From Hanleya hanleyi (lineage: Eukaryota; Mollusca; Polyplacophora; Lepidopleurida; Hanleyidae), in the NCBI GenBank assembly GCA_036873755.1, contig JAVTVY010020320.1:1-64000 (forward strand): a stretch of DNA of 64,000 nucleotides. Direction: 5' to 3'. The position numbers were made by a program, and so were the translations under genes. Shown piece after piece: positions 44,583-54,065 of this stretch (positions are counted from its first letter, which is position 1; every line of letters starts with the position of its first letter). The notes beneath the pieces are model-generated. The model saw nothing but the letters and a program-made list of their open reading frames with translations, had not been told where the DNA came from and did not search any database.

Positions 44583-45070
44583 GCGTTTCAAAACACGACG
44601 TCGACTTTTCGCGTCGCGCGTCGTGTGTCGACTTTTGCAAGTCGACGCGCGAGATCAAATTGGCACATTTAGACTATATGCTGTCAAAGTAAAGGTGAGG
44701 TGTGGGGTCATTTTACTTTCGTTTTCGGCCGGAAAACAGTAAGATCCCACATTTCCTTTGAGCTACACATGCTATTAATTAGTTTTTGAATTTGAATTTG
44801 AATTTATTTTACGTATTAGCCCGGCGAAATATGAACACATTGACAAGCTAATGGATCCGTATTGTCCTCGCGATGGAGGGGTGTGCATTTTGTGGAACAC
44901 AGGTACCAGTGTTCGAAAATTAATCAGCAATATAGCATATCTGACAGCGAAACAAATGAATTATGTGGTACATAGTCTCCATGTATGTTAAATATCTTGT
45001 CATTCTTGCTTTGTTGCAGTAAATTCTCAGCAAATTACCAACACCGTTCAGAAGCTATACAAGGATCGGA
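44583..45070. repeat. Partial third copy of the CpG-rich element end and inner segment
   Basis: 44583-44667 repeats the outer ~85 bases of the right end (TTTCAAAACACGACGTCGAC ... TCAAATTGGCACA). 44683-45070 repeats the inner segment with more divergence. Confidence 0.75.
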
Positions 45071-45075
45071 AATCG

Positions 45076-45082
<7 letters not shown>

Positions 45083-45106
<24 letters not shown>

Positions 45107-45108
45107 CG
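45083..45108. repeat. Poly-T run
   Basis: About 26 T residues followed by CGTTCG. It may be a retroposon tail in reverse orientation; the sequence beyond is AT-rich with TACAATAC-like simple repeats to about 45320. Confidence 0.7.
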
Positions 45109-45916
45109 TTCGAAATTAACACTCCAAATCACAATACAACGAAACAATATGATCCGATACAATACAATAAAATGCAAAATAATACCATACATTACAATGG
45201 AATATATTACAATTCAACATATTACAACTCAATACATTACAAAACAATACAATTCTAAACCATACCATACAAAACGGTGAAATATACAATAATACAACAC
45301 ATCACAGTACAAACACACATACACCTTTACATAAAAGAAGAACAATTTTATATAATACGTTTGTACAATTAACGTATAGTGGCAAACTTCAACTGATAAT
45401 TTCATTGATAATTAATATTTCTGTAAGAATAATCTACTCTTGTAGAATGAGTACCGGTAATATATAGAGCTCTATGTGTCTAAATACATTTTACAGCTGT
45501 CTCTCGAGGAATGTTTCGAACATGTTAATTAAAACAATTATATGCCACAGCATAGCTTAGCAATGAATATGAAATGTATGTATATGTACACATACCATAA
45601 TTTACTAAAATATAATAATATTTAATATTGGTCGTCACAAAAATAGCTTATCAAATTTATTCCGAAGAAAAAATGGATAAGTTCACCAGGCTAATTACTT
45701 TCGTCGATGTTGATCAGCATTTGACATAGAGTTCATATAATTAAACTAAACATAGAGTTCATATAATTCAACTAAACTATAACTTACTCGTTCAACCAAA
45801 TGGATCTGGCCATTTATCAAATGAATTCGTTGACTTTCTTATGTTAACAAACTGTTACCTCATTTTGTTTGATTCTCGGATATGTTTGCAACGTTAGACA
45901 AGTGGCAGTGTGTTTC

Positions 45917-46410
45917 TAGCTAAATAATATATAGCCCTCAAGAGTATGAGGGCTATAGGTCGGCCCCAGTCACCTCCAGCGAGGGTTTTAGATAATTTTA
46001 TTACGAATCACCCACCTCTGAACCTGCCGTACATCTAATCTCTATCCCCTCCTGCGCACTATTTTAAAATCTTGTGCACTATTGTGAAATAGTAACGAAT
46101 ATATCGCCGTCTGAATTTCCCAGACGACTTCCACTTTAAACGCGCCATGTTAACCGTATAGAGTGACGTCACCAACATGGCGCGCAGAGAGCTAGAAGTT
46201 TCCGACTGGAAAATTCAGACGGCGATATATTCGTTAATATTTCACAACAGTGTGCAAGATTTTGAAATAGTGCGCAGGAGGGGATAGAGTTTAGATGTAC
46301 GGCAGGTTCAGAGGTGGGTGATTCGTAATAAAATTATCTAAAACCCTCGCTGGAGGTGACTGGGGCCGACCTATAGCCCTCATACTCTTGAGGGCTATAT
46401 TATTTAGCTA
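45917..46410. repeat. Foldback MITE family M2
   Basis: TAGCTAAATAATATATAGCC ... at the left is mirrored at the right end (GGGCTATATTATTTAGCTA). Arms are about 190 bases, with CGTCTGAATTT and ATGGCGCG near the centre together with a CRE-type GTGACGTCAC. A sub-palindrome CCCTCAAGAGTATGAGGG sits in each end. Confidence 0.85.
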
Positions 46411-47493
46411 TGTGTTTCCGGCTCATACGTGGATTCGAAATATTTTCCTTCCCATAAACCTTCCCATACTAACTGCTTGACGGTGGAACATTTGCACTCG
46501 AGACACTATAGTAATCTGTTTGTATAGCACGAAAATAAAACAATTAATCCGTTAAATAAACAATGAGAACCATGACTGATGAGGTTCTTAAAGTAGAGCA
46601 TATATACATGTTTAATCTAATGGATTATTTTTTAGGTTGGTATGTGTGACGGTTGTCATTAACGATGTTCCTATACTGAAGTATCGGATGAGGAATGCAC
46701 TTAGTTAAATTGCAAACTAGCACGATATGATTACTGAGTCAGGCATGCCTCTAATATAGACGGGAAAATTATACATCAAGTGGAGCTCTGAATTTAATGT
46801 CACGGTCGATTTCAGGTGAATTCAATTACCTATTTTATATAAGGTGAGTGTGAATACATGAGGTTGGAGAATATCGACAGCTCTGTCCATACGAACTTGT
46901 TAGCTATATTTCTTGCTATTTGTTGTTAAAGAAGTGAAATGTTCACCTGTATGCTGTATATCGACGAGTAAAAAATAAAACAGGGGCTATTATTATATCA
47001 ATAGAATCAGTAGTATCTCTGAATTTATGATAGAATATAATACTGTACGGGCCTGTCCTAAATAGGTTTTCTCATTATACATCGTTTAATAATTAATCCC
47101 ATTTATTTTTCATTTTTTCTTCTTCTTTTCACATTTTGAATGTGTATTGCAACCCGTTGTGCAGGTATTAATACAAGATGGATAACATATCACATTACCA
47201 TGAAAAAAAAAATCTTTTGCGACAAGTGTATTCTGATTTTCAGCGTTTGGTGTAAAGCATGTGGAATTTAATTACATGTGCTCACTCACCATTGTAAAAA
47301 TGGACAGTAATGCCATCAATGTTATATTCTCTCAAGGAATCCTTTGTCCAACGTTCATCTCACGCTTTACACGACCCCCGATTTCGGTATTGGTTTCATG
47401 ACATGGGTTTTTTTTGTCTTTAAAGCTTTTCAGCTGTTTGAGTATAGGTGGACCAAAAAGGTTTGAATATCCAAAATCGGACGTATCTCGGAC
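46411..47493. other. AT-rich stretch, no gene recognised
   Basis: No protein-like frame or repeat structure identified up to the mini-Polinton target site. Confidence 0.45.
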
Positions 47494-47940
47494 CTCATCA
47501 GTAGTATATAAAGTGCAAATTGGGTCCCATTTATGCAAATGAGATGACGTCACAGAGGTCAAAGGTCACAGGTCAAAAGTAGTTCCGGCACTTCCGGTCA
47601 CGTGACCTTTGCATTCTTCCGCGGTGATGCGGTCGCTTCCGGTTCCGGGAACACGCCTTCGCAAAGTAGTCCCGAGACTTCAAATACGCTGGATTCTCCG
47701 GCAATGTCCCGCAATCTCCGGTCATCTCCGTCAATCTCAGGTCATCTCCGGCAATGTCCGGTCATCTCCGACAATGTCCGGCCCTCTCCATGAGAATAGA
47801 TAGCCTTTATCTGCCCTTCCGAAGCATCCATGGACTGTACAGGATCCCCGGCAATATTGCCATCTATTTGCCTATGTTAAATGGCAAGTGGGGAACCCTC
47901 AGTTTCTCCATACAGTGGGAGAATGGAAAGGGTCCTAGTG

Positions 47941-47999
47941 GAAATTGAACCCGGGTCGCTTTATCAAGAGGCCGACGCTCTACCATTAGGCCACGAGTC
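47941..47999 (-). other. tRNA-like sequence in left TIR of E3
   Basis: The minus strand carries an A box (TGGCCTAATGG) and B box (GGTTCAATTTC) at tRNA-like spacing, with a plausible D arm but no pairing anticodon stem. It is a degenerate tRNA or SINE head. Mirror copy at 49211. Confidence 0.65.
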
Positions 48000-48125
48000 A
48001 TATGATACAAACCAAGGTTGAAAATAGTATATATATGCCTACTATATGGCCATACTGGCCCACTGGCCAATGTTGAACTTAATGGGAAATTTACTCCTGG
48101 TAATTGTAGTATGTGTTGTTTGGTT

Positions 48126-49080
48126 TGGTCCCTCACGAGTGATACACATTGACACCTTACTCGACCCAATGGGACCAATAGGGGCCCCTTTCGTCTCCAA
48201 AACGTCTATTTCCATACCCTTTCTCTACCTCGCATGCGCAGAATGTTGAAAACAAACAACACACTAGTCCAGGCGAATGCTACTCCATGTATGCTTTACA
48301 TTGATACCTCATACGACTCCATCGGACCACTAGTGGTCCACCTAGACCCCAAAACGTCTATTTCCATACTCTTTGTCTACTACGCATGCGCAGAATTACG
48401 TCAGTTCCACGTCAAACCCATACCATCGGGTGCTCCCTCACGAGTGCTTCACATTGACACATCCATCTGCCCAATCGGATCAATAGGGGCCCCCCTCGGC
48501 CTCAAAACGTCTATTTCCATACCCTTTCTCTACTGCGCATGCGCAGAATGACGCCAGTTCCACGTCACACCCCTTACCTCGGATGCTTCCTCACATATGC
48601 TTTACAATGATAACTCACTCGCCCCAATCGGACCAATAGTGGCCCACCTAGACCCCAAAACGTCTATATCCATATCCTTTGTCTACTGCGCATGCGCAGA
48701 ATCATGAAAACGGACGTCACAGCCATCCCGCTGGATGCTCCCTCACGTATGCTTTACAATGATACCTCACTCGTCCCAATCGGCCCAATAGTGGCTCACC
48801 GAGACCCCAAAACGTGTATTTCCGTATGCTTTGTCTACTGCGCATGCGCAGAATGACGTTAGTTTCACGTTTCAGCCATCCCGCTGGATGCTCCCTCGCG
48901 TATGCTTTACAATGATCCCTCACTCGACTCAATCGGACCTTTAGGGACCCCTTTAGGCCCCAAAACGGCCTCCCAGCGCTATTTACCCACTACGCATGCG
49001 CACAGTGACTTTTTCAAAACATTTCAACCAATCGCTTCGGGACCATGCCCATCGTGTTCTAGGTGTTGAGATGTGAAAAA
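48126..49080. repeat. ~152-bp tandem repeat with NRF1-type palindromes (about 6 units)
   Basis: GCATGCGCA cores recur near 48232, 48384, 48538, 48690, 48842 and 48993, usually in CTACTGCGCATGCGCAGAAT. Each is preceded by CCAAAACGTCTATTTCCATA and followed by CCCTCACG(A/T)(G/A)TG(A/C)TTACA-like blocks. Confidence 0.85.
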
Positions 49081-49210
49081 CAAAACCAAACAACCCATAC
49101 TACAATGACCAGGAGTAAATTTCCCATTAGGTTCAACATTGGCCAGTGGGCCAGTATGGGCCATATAGTAGGCATATATATGCTATTTTCAACCTCGGTT
49201 TGTATCATAT

Positions 49211-49270
49211 GACTCGTGGCCTAATGGTAGAGCGTCGGCCTCTTGATAAAGCGACCCGGGTTCAATTCCC
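49211..49270 (+). other. tRNA-like sequence in right TIR of E3
   Basis: GACTCGTGGCCTAATGGTAG ... CCCGGGTTCAATTCC keeps Pol III A and B boxes. The anticodon arm does not pair, so this is a tRNA-derived sequence rather than a working tRNA. Confidence 0.65.
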
Positions 49271-49674
49271 TTTCCATTCTCCCACTGTATGGAGAAACTG
49301 AGGGCTCCCCACTTGCCATTTAACATTGTCGGGGACCCTGTACAGTCCATGGATGCTTCGGAAGGGCAGATAAAGGCTATCTATTCTCATGGAGAGGGCC
49401 GGACATTGTCGGAGATGAGCGGACATTGCCGGAGATGACCGGAGATTGCCGGAGATTGCGGGACATTGCCGGAGAATCCAGCGTATTTGAAGTCTCGAGG
49501 ACTACTTTGCGGAGGCGTGCTCCCGGAACCGGAAGCGACCGCATCACCGCGGAAGAATACAAAGGTCACGTGACCGGAAGTGCCGAAACTACTTTTAACC
49601 TGTGACCGTCATCGATGACGTCATCTCATTTGCATAAATGGGACGTAATTTGCACTTTATATACAACTCTCATC

Positions 49675-50740
49675 ATACAAAGTATATCAAATAAAAATGG
49701 CCCATAGCTAATACGTTACGCAAATTAAGAAAGTCTCGGAAATTACTCATTTGTGCTTGTAACACTAACACTGTAACACTTGTGATACTAAATGTCGTTT
49801 GAGCGAAGTACACAACATTTTCACACAGAGAATATATGGATATTCTTCATATTGGTGCCGCCATCGAATACCATGTATTAATGCCCGACTGTTTCTCTCT
49901 TGTGTTAAACGAAACCGGAGACCCTACCTAGTATAGCGCATCTGTCGACTCGAACTGGTTAGCGATAATATAACCGTGAAAATCCATTAGAGGCTTTCTG
50001 TAAATAACGGTTATCATTCTTGGGACGTTTCCTTCTTCGTGGAGTTGCTTGGATTTCTCATTACCGTCAACAGTATATATATGTAGGTGCATTAAGGTTA
50101 CTGTATCGGGTCCCAGTTGCATAAGAATTTTTCTTATAATTACGGGGCAGTGCTTTTTTGTATCCATACAAACTATACATTTTCTGAAAGCCCTTGATTC
50201 AAGGAATTTAGATAAATAAATAACTTTCTCGAATTTATTACAAGAATCGATTTATTTAAAGATAAATGATGTCATTTAGAAAAGTATAGTCCTCAAAATC
50301 ACGCGCTAAAAACTCTCTCAGTTTTCATCAAACAAACTTGCTTTTTTGGAATAATGAACTGCACCATTTGAATAAAAATAGATCGCCTCAGTGTTTTAGT
50401 TAGGGCGTAGAAGTTATTTTATCGTCGTGCAAAGTTGAAAGATTAAAAAAATCTACAAAAACTCGACCCCTCTCCACTAAATCATAAATAATTCATGAAC
50501 AGGCAACGTTTTGAATATCTACATGATTGGAATATTGTGTCCAAAGTTCATGTTTGTACATCAAATAACAAAAGAGAAATTAGAAGAGGAAAAAACACTT
50601 TTTTGGCGAAAACCTAAATGGAGAAAACGGCCAAAAATCAATCAGCACTACTACACCACGAATGGCTTGAGTTTTAAAAAGTCATGTTTTTTTTGTTACA
50701 ATGCACTAATTTTCATAATTTCTTATTCCCCCAACTTGTA
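49675..50740. other. Gene-less stretch with one unassigned minus frame
   Basis: The frame 50167-49928 (VTLMHLHIYTVDGNEKSKQL, then HEEGNVPRMITVIYRKPL) looks somewhat protein-like, but nothing is recognised. The rest is AT-rich. Confidence 0.35.
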
Positions 50741-50741
50741 T

Positions 50742-51141
50742 ATATTCTATGGTGGTCTGTTGCAATCATATTTAGGTCCAGCGAGGTCACACTGCCTTAA
50801 TACATATATTTCAAACTTTGTATGCACTTTCCAATGCTTGATTCGAGCTAAAGGTGTGTATACTTTTGAGTTTCAACACAGACTCGCTGTTCCAATGTGC
50901 ATGTTTCACCAAAATCGTGGGAATTAAATGCAAGATTCAAATTGACTTTTATGAGTTACCATCTCCCCGATTTTGGTGAAACATGCGCACTGGAACAGTG
51001 AGTCTGTGTTGAAACTCAAAGTATACCCACCTTAAGCTTGAATCAAGCATTGGAAAGTGCATACACAGTTTGAAATATATGTATTAAGGCAGTGTGACGT
51101 CACTGGACCTAAATATGATTGCAACAGACCACCATAGAATG
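50742..51141. repeat. Foldback MITE
   Basis: TTCTATGGTGGTCTGTTGCA ... is mirrored by TGCAACAGACCACCATAGAA. Arms are about 190 bases and the centre ~20-60 bases. TGACGTCAC or GAGGTCACAC variants occur near each end. Confidence 0.88.
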
Positions 51142-51267
51142 CCATGCTTTATTTGCAGTTTACTCTGTGTAATAAAATAGTAAAAAATTACAATAAATAT
51201 TCTTCCACACTGTTCGCAATGGTCTTTCATTTGATGGAAACTTTACTTGAGGGATTACGATCTTTTT

Positions 51268-51394
51268 AACGATGCGACAGCGCCTTAAGACAGGTACTAT
51301 GCTCTTCGACCTGAAACAAGGCACCCGCGACCACCTCCGACTATGAACCGGTATCTTTGCCGGGGAGACCCACTATGTGTACGTGCAAAAATAA
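51268..51394 (+). pseudogene. Packaging ATPase, C-terminal fragment
   Basis: After a frame change, the sequence reads MLFDLKQGTRDHLRL, a stop, TGIFAGETHYVYVQK and the final stop. This matches the last ~35 residues of the E2 ATPase (MLSDLKQATLDHLRL ... HHVYMQK). Walker motifs are missing. Confidence 0.75.
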
Positions 51395-51537
51395 TATTAT
51401 ATCAACACACCCACAGTGGCTCCCTCAGCTGGGGTGTGTATGTGATGAGGGGTATAATACACGATCCTTGTTCATGTTGTCTCTGAAGTAATCAATAAAA
51501 AGGGCAGGGGTGTGAGATCCAGCGTTAAGTGTGCACG

Positions 51538-51896
51538 ATGTCCGCTCGATTACGGAACCACACCTCGAAGATCCGAGTGCTGAAGACTGCCCCACCCGAC
51601 TTGATCCGTGTGCTAGTTGACTAGTGGGCGTTGAGCGGATTCTCGTACGCTGTTTGATTGAGATCGAACTCAACATCTTAAAAGTTGACGTGCTCTGACT
51701 CTGGCTCGGAAAGCTGAATTGGCCAAGCATAAGACTGGCTTCTGGACCAGGGTACGAGGATACCAGGATTCCAGAAGCCAGTCTCCCAAGCACAAGAGAA
51801 GAAAAAACTTACAGGGGGTTTCTATGGGCTATTTTAGCGTCGTTGGCTGCTTCCGTGCTAGGTCCACTACTCGGTGGACTCTTCGGTCGACAATGA
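51538..51896 (+). pseudogene. pX-like small basic protein, broken
   Basis: Starts MSARLRNHTSKIRVLKTAPP, matching the E2 gene, then meets stops and duplicated segments. The hydrophobic tail coding region ends CGACAATGA, with the stop overlapping the next start exactly as in E2. TATA-like ATAAAAAGGG at 51495-51504. Confidence 0.75.
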
Positions 51897-52100
51897 ATCA
51901 ACACCAGTTGCCCCACAGCTGCCATTACTAGGTGTACCAGCCTCAGTTCCGCTCTGGAGGGTCGTTCCAGAGGAGGAGTGGCTGGAGCGATTGAAAGACA
52001 ATCCGAACATACCGCAAGAAATGATCGGAAATGCCCAACGTTGCATGGGCTTGGATGCAGCAGCGGCAGACGCACGTGACATCACCCACACACCACGCCG
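51893..52100 (+). pseudogene. Minor virion-type (LDEEM) protein, internally deleted
   Basis: The ATG overlaps the preceding stop. Most of the acidic helical part is missing. The recognisable piece is LKDNPNIPQEMIGNAQR, against LKDMHVPQELVGNPQR in E2. Confidence 0.65.
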
Positions 52101-52256
52101 ATCGAGATCCATGTGGCTTAGTGGATATCAAGTACCCTTGCGTGTGGTACAACATGCAAGGTGACACGATGTGGTATGAAGTTCTGTACGAAGGCAACAC
52201 CTATTACTGCACTCGTCCCGAAGGCCAGTCGTCAAAACGTTCCTTCCACTGGTGAC
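52095..52256 (+). pseudogene. Penton-like minor capsid protein fragment
   Basis: The frame gives CGLVDIKYPCVWYNMQGDTM, then WYEVLYEGNTYYC. The GLxxIxYPxxWYN pattern is typical of the N-terminal part of Polinton penton (single jelly-roll) proteins as I recall. The rest is absent. Confidence 0.55.
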
Positions 52257-52420
52257 GCGCGGGGTGAAAGTGGTCGGAAAACCAGCTGTCCAAAGTGGTG
52301 TGCATGCCTTGGGAGATGCGATCAGCGGTGTCCCCGTCCGAGAAACACTGAAACGCTGAGCCAAAGAAACCGGAGGCATCTCCAAAGCACAACGAGCCAT
52401 ATTGGGAATGAAAGACCTGC
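52257..52420 (+). pseudogene. Basic core-type protein fragment
   Basis: In-frame GVKVVGKPAVQSGVHALGDA, then ISGVPVRETLKR and a stop, then KETGGISKAQRAILGMKD. The small, basic Gly/Ala/Val repeat pattern resembles a short Polinton protein usually encoded just before the capsid gene; function unknown. Confidence 0.45.
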
Positions 52421-52489
52421 ACCACTACGACCGCGCACCAGTCGACGACCGACCCAACGACGACGCACATCGAAGACCCTGGATATCTT

Positions 52490-53687
52490 TGCGTAAACAT
52501 GTCCTTCATCCACCCAGTGCCGAACAGGGACTATGGGTGGAGCATCTTGCGCTCTCTAGCATCAGTGAAACAGGTACCATCGAGATCCTCATCAGCAATG
52601 CAGTTACGGCATGTGTGGATTTAGCCCATAAGTACTTGTATGTGAAAGCCAAACCCGCCAATGGGGATGGCTGCAGAATCGTCGACGCTGCAATGGTGGG
52701 CCCGACGAATCTCTTTCAGCAGGTGGTTATTTCATTCAACGCCAAACTCATCAGTGACTCGACCAACACGTACACGTGTCGGGTCTACATCGAAACGCTG
52801 TTGTCATTCCGCTGAAAGGCTGAAAAATCTCAGTTGACAGCCCCCTTATTCTACCGGGACACAGTCTAGCACGTGAGCATGGAGAATGCCAACGCCGGAT
52901 GAAACAGACGGTGGGGTTTCACCGCGTGTCTGCGCGCAGACCTCTTCATGCAAGAAAATTACCTCTTGAACAAGATCCCCATTAAAATTCGAATGATAAC
53001 ACGCCCATACCTTCGTCTTGATGGCTACAGAGGTAGAGGGGCACGCAACTGACTATCAGGTCATCATCCACGGCGCAATCCTGTATGAAACTGAGTCCAG
53101 TCGTCCAACTGGAACACCTGAAAGCATTTGAGAGAAAACCAGCCCAGTACCCTATCCGACGTGTGAAAACCGTTCTCTGTGCCTGTCGGGAATATGAGCG
53201 CCAACAAAGAAAATATGTTCTTAGGGTAACTGCCCAAGCGATTGATTCTGGTATATGTGGAGAATACCAGTTTCAGCGGAGCCTACCCAGAGAACCCGTT
53301 TGACTTGAAACTTTTCGGCATCAATTTTGTGGCCCTACATGTGAACGGACAGCAGGTTCCATCCGCTGATTTAACACCGAACTTTGGACGCGATAATTTC
53401 ATTCTGGCCTATTAGAGCCTGTTTACAGCGACAGCGCAAATCAACGAGGATGAAGGGAATATGATCAGTCGGGAGAACTATGCTAACGGATACACGTTGT
53501 TCTGTTTCCATCTGACCCCGACTTTAGAGAACGATCATCAGCTGAACCTCGCCAAGCATTTTTTTTTTGTTGCAACTTACGGTTGGAAATCCACTTTGCA
53601 CGAGCCCCATCAATGTGATTTGCTACGCCGAGTTTGACAGCATTCATTCAAGTGGCACGCAACGTCCTGTGTGAGTTTGCCATCTAA
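52490..53687 (+). pseudogene. Polinton major capsid protein, degraded near-full-length copy
   Basis: The N-terminal jelly-roll blocks are LWVEHLALSSISETGTIEIL, DLAHKYLYVKAKP, VGPTNLF and DSTNTYTCRVYIETLLSF, with a stop at 52813. Later pieces are LFMQENYLLNKIPIKIRM, LSPVVQLEHLKAFER, YPIRRVKTV, ENPFDLKLFGINFVAL, DEGNMISRENYANGYTLF and CYAEFDS. At least five frame changes or stops separate them. It supplies the N-terminal half not visible for E1. Confidence 0.82.
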
Positions 53688-53688
53688 C

Positions 53689-53800
53689 ATGGATACAGAC
53701 CAGATTACTACCGTGCTGAAGAATGCCCCATGGGTTGTTCGTCTGAGACGTGTTCCCGCTAGACCGCGTGCATGGCATACAATCGATAGTACACCTCTAG
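53689..53800 (+). pseudogene. Adenain-like protease, N-terminal fragment
   Basis: MDTDQITTVLKNAPWVVRLR and the following codons match the start of the protease at 512. The match ends at about 53795, where an unrelated palindrome begins, so all catalytic residues are lost. Confidence 0.7.
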
Positions 53801-53817
53801 GGGTACTCGCTCGCTCT

Positions 53818-54056
53818 TGGAGGTAGAAAGGGGACTAGGGAGATCAGGTCACACCCAGATGGTTACAGGTTGCCTCGAAGTGGCATCATTACAAAATAGA
53901 GGATCGAGTTTACGAACGGTCGAAAATATTTGGAAAGAATACAATCGGCGAGAGTTCACACAAACAATAGTGTTTCTATTTTGTAATGATGCCACTTCGA
54001 GGCAACCTGTAACCATCTGGGTGTGACCTGATCTCCCTAGTCCCCTTTCTACCTCC
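53818..54056. repeat. Perfect-looking palindrome with ~83-bp arms
   Basis: GGAGGTAGAAAGGGGACTAG ... CATTACAAAATAG at 53818-53900 is mirrored at about 53975-54056. It lies exactly between Polinton remnant E5 and arm 2 of the long inverted repeat, suggesting a rearrangement junction. Confidence 0.9.
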
Positions 54057-54065
54057 AAGTCTGTA

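Larger units (their letters stand above)
47500..49668. mobile_element. Mini-Polinton E3 (non-autonomous, 2.17 kb)
   Basis: Begins AGTAGTATATAAAGTGCAAA and ends with ...TTGCACTTTATATACAACT. It is flanked by CTCATC on both sides (47494-47499 and 49669-49674), a 6-bp duplication. TIRs are 47500-48125 and 49081-49668. AG/CT ends, 6-bp duplication and TIR blocks shared with E2 (CGCGGTGATGCGGTC, and GGATAAAGGCTAT/GGAGAGGGCCG in E2's right subterminal) identify it as a Polinton derivative. The interior is about six ~152-bp tandem units, each with a (T)GCGCATGCGCA-type site. No protein-coding gene is present, so it must have moved with proteins from full-length relatives. Confidence 0.88.
51268..53800 (+). 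mobile_element. Degraded Polinton remnant E5 (no ends)
   Basis: Collinear plus-strand pieces of ATPase, pX-like protein, the LDEEM-type minor protein, penton-like protein, a basic core-like protein, major capsid protein and protease are found in that order, each broken. Sequence is clearly homologous to E1 (capsid, protease) and E2 (ATPase, pX, minor protein), joining the two partial maps. There are no TIRs. The left side follows a foldback MITE, and the right side breaks into a palindrome inside the protease. Confidence 0.88.

Noticed and set aside
49211..49270. Functional tRNA gene in mini-Polinton TIR
   Set aside because: The anticodon arm does not pair and the acceptor ends do not match; only the Pol III boxes survive.
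51425..52513. Minus-strand frames over the E5 remnant
   Set aside because: They are antisense shadows of the plus-strand Polinton gene pieces, which match known elements in order.
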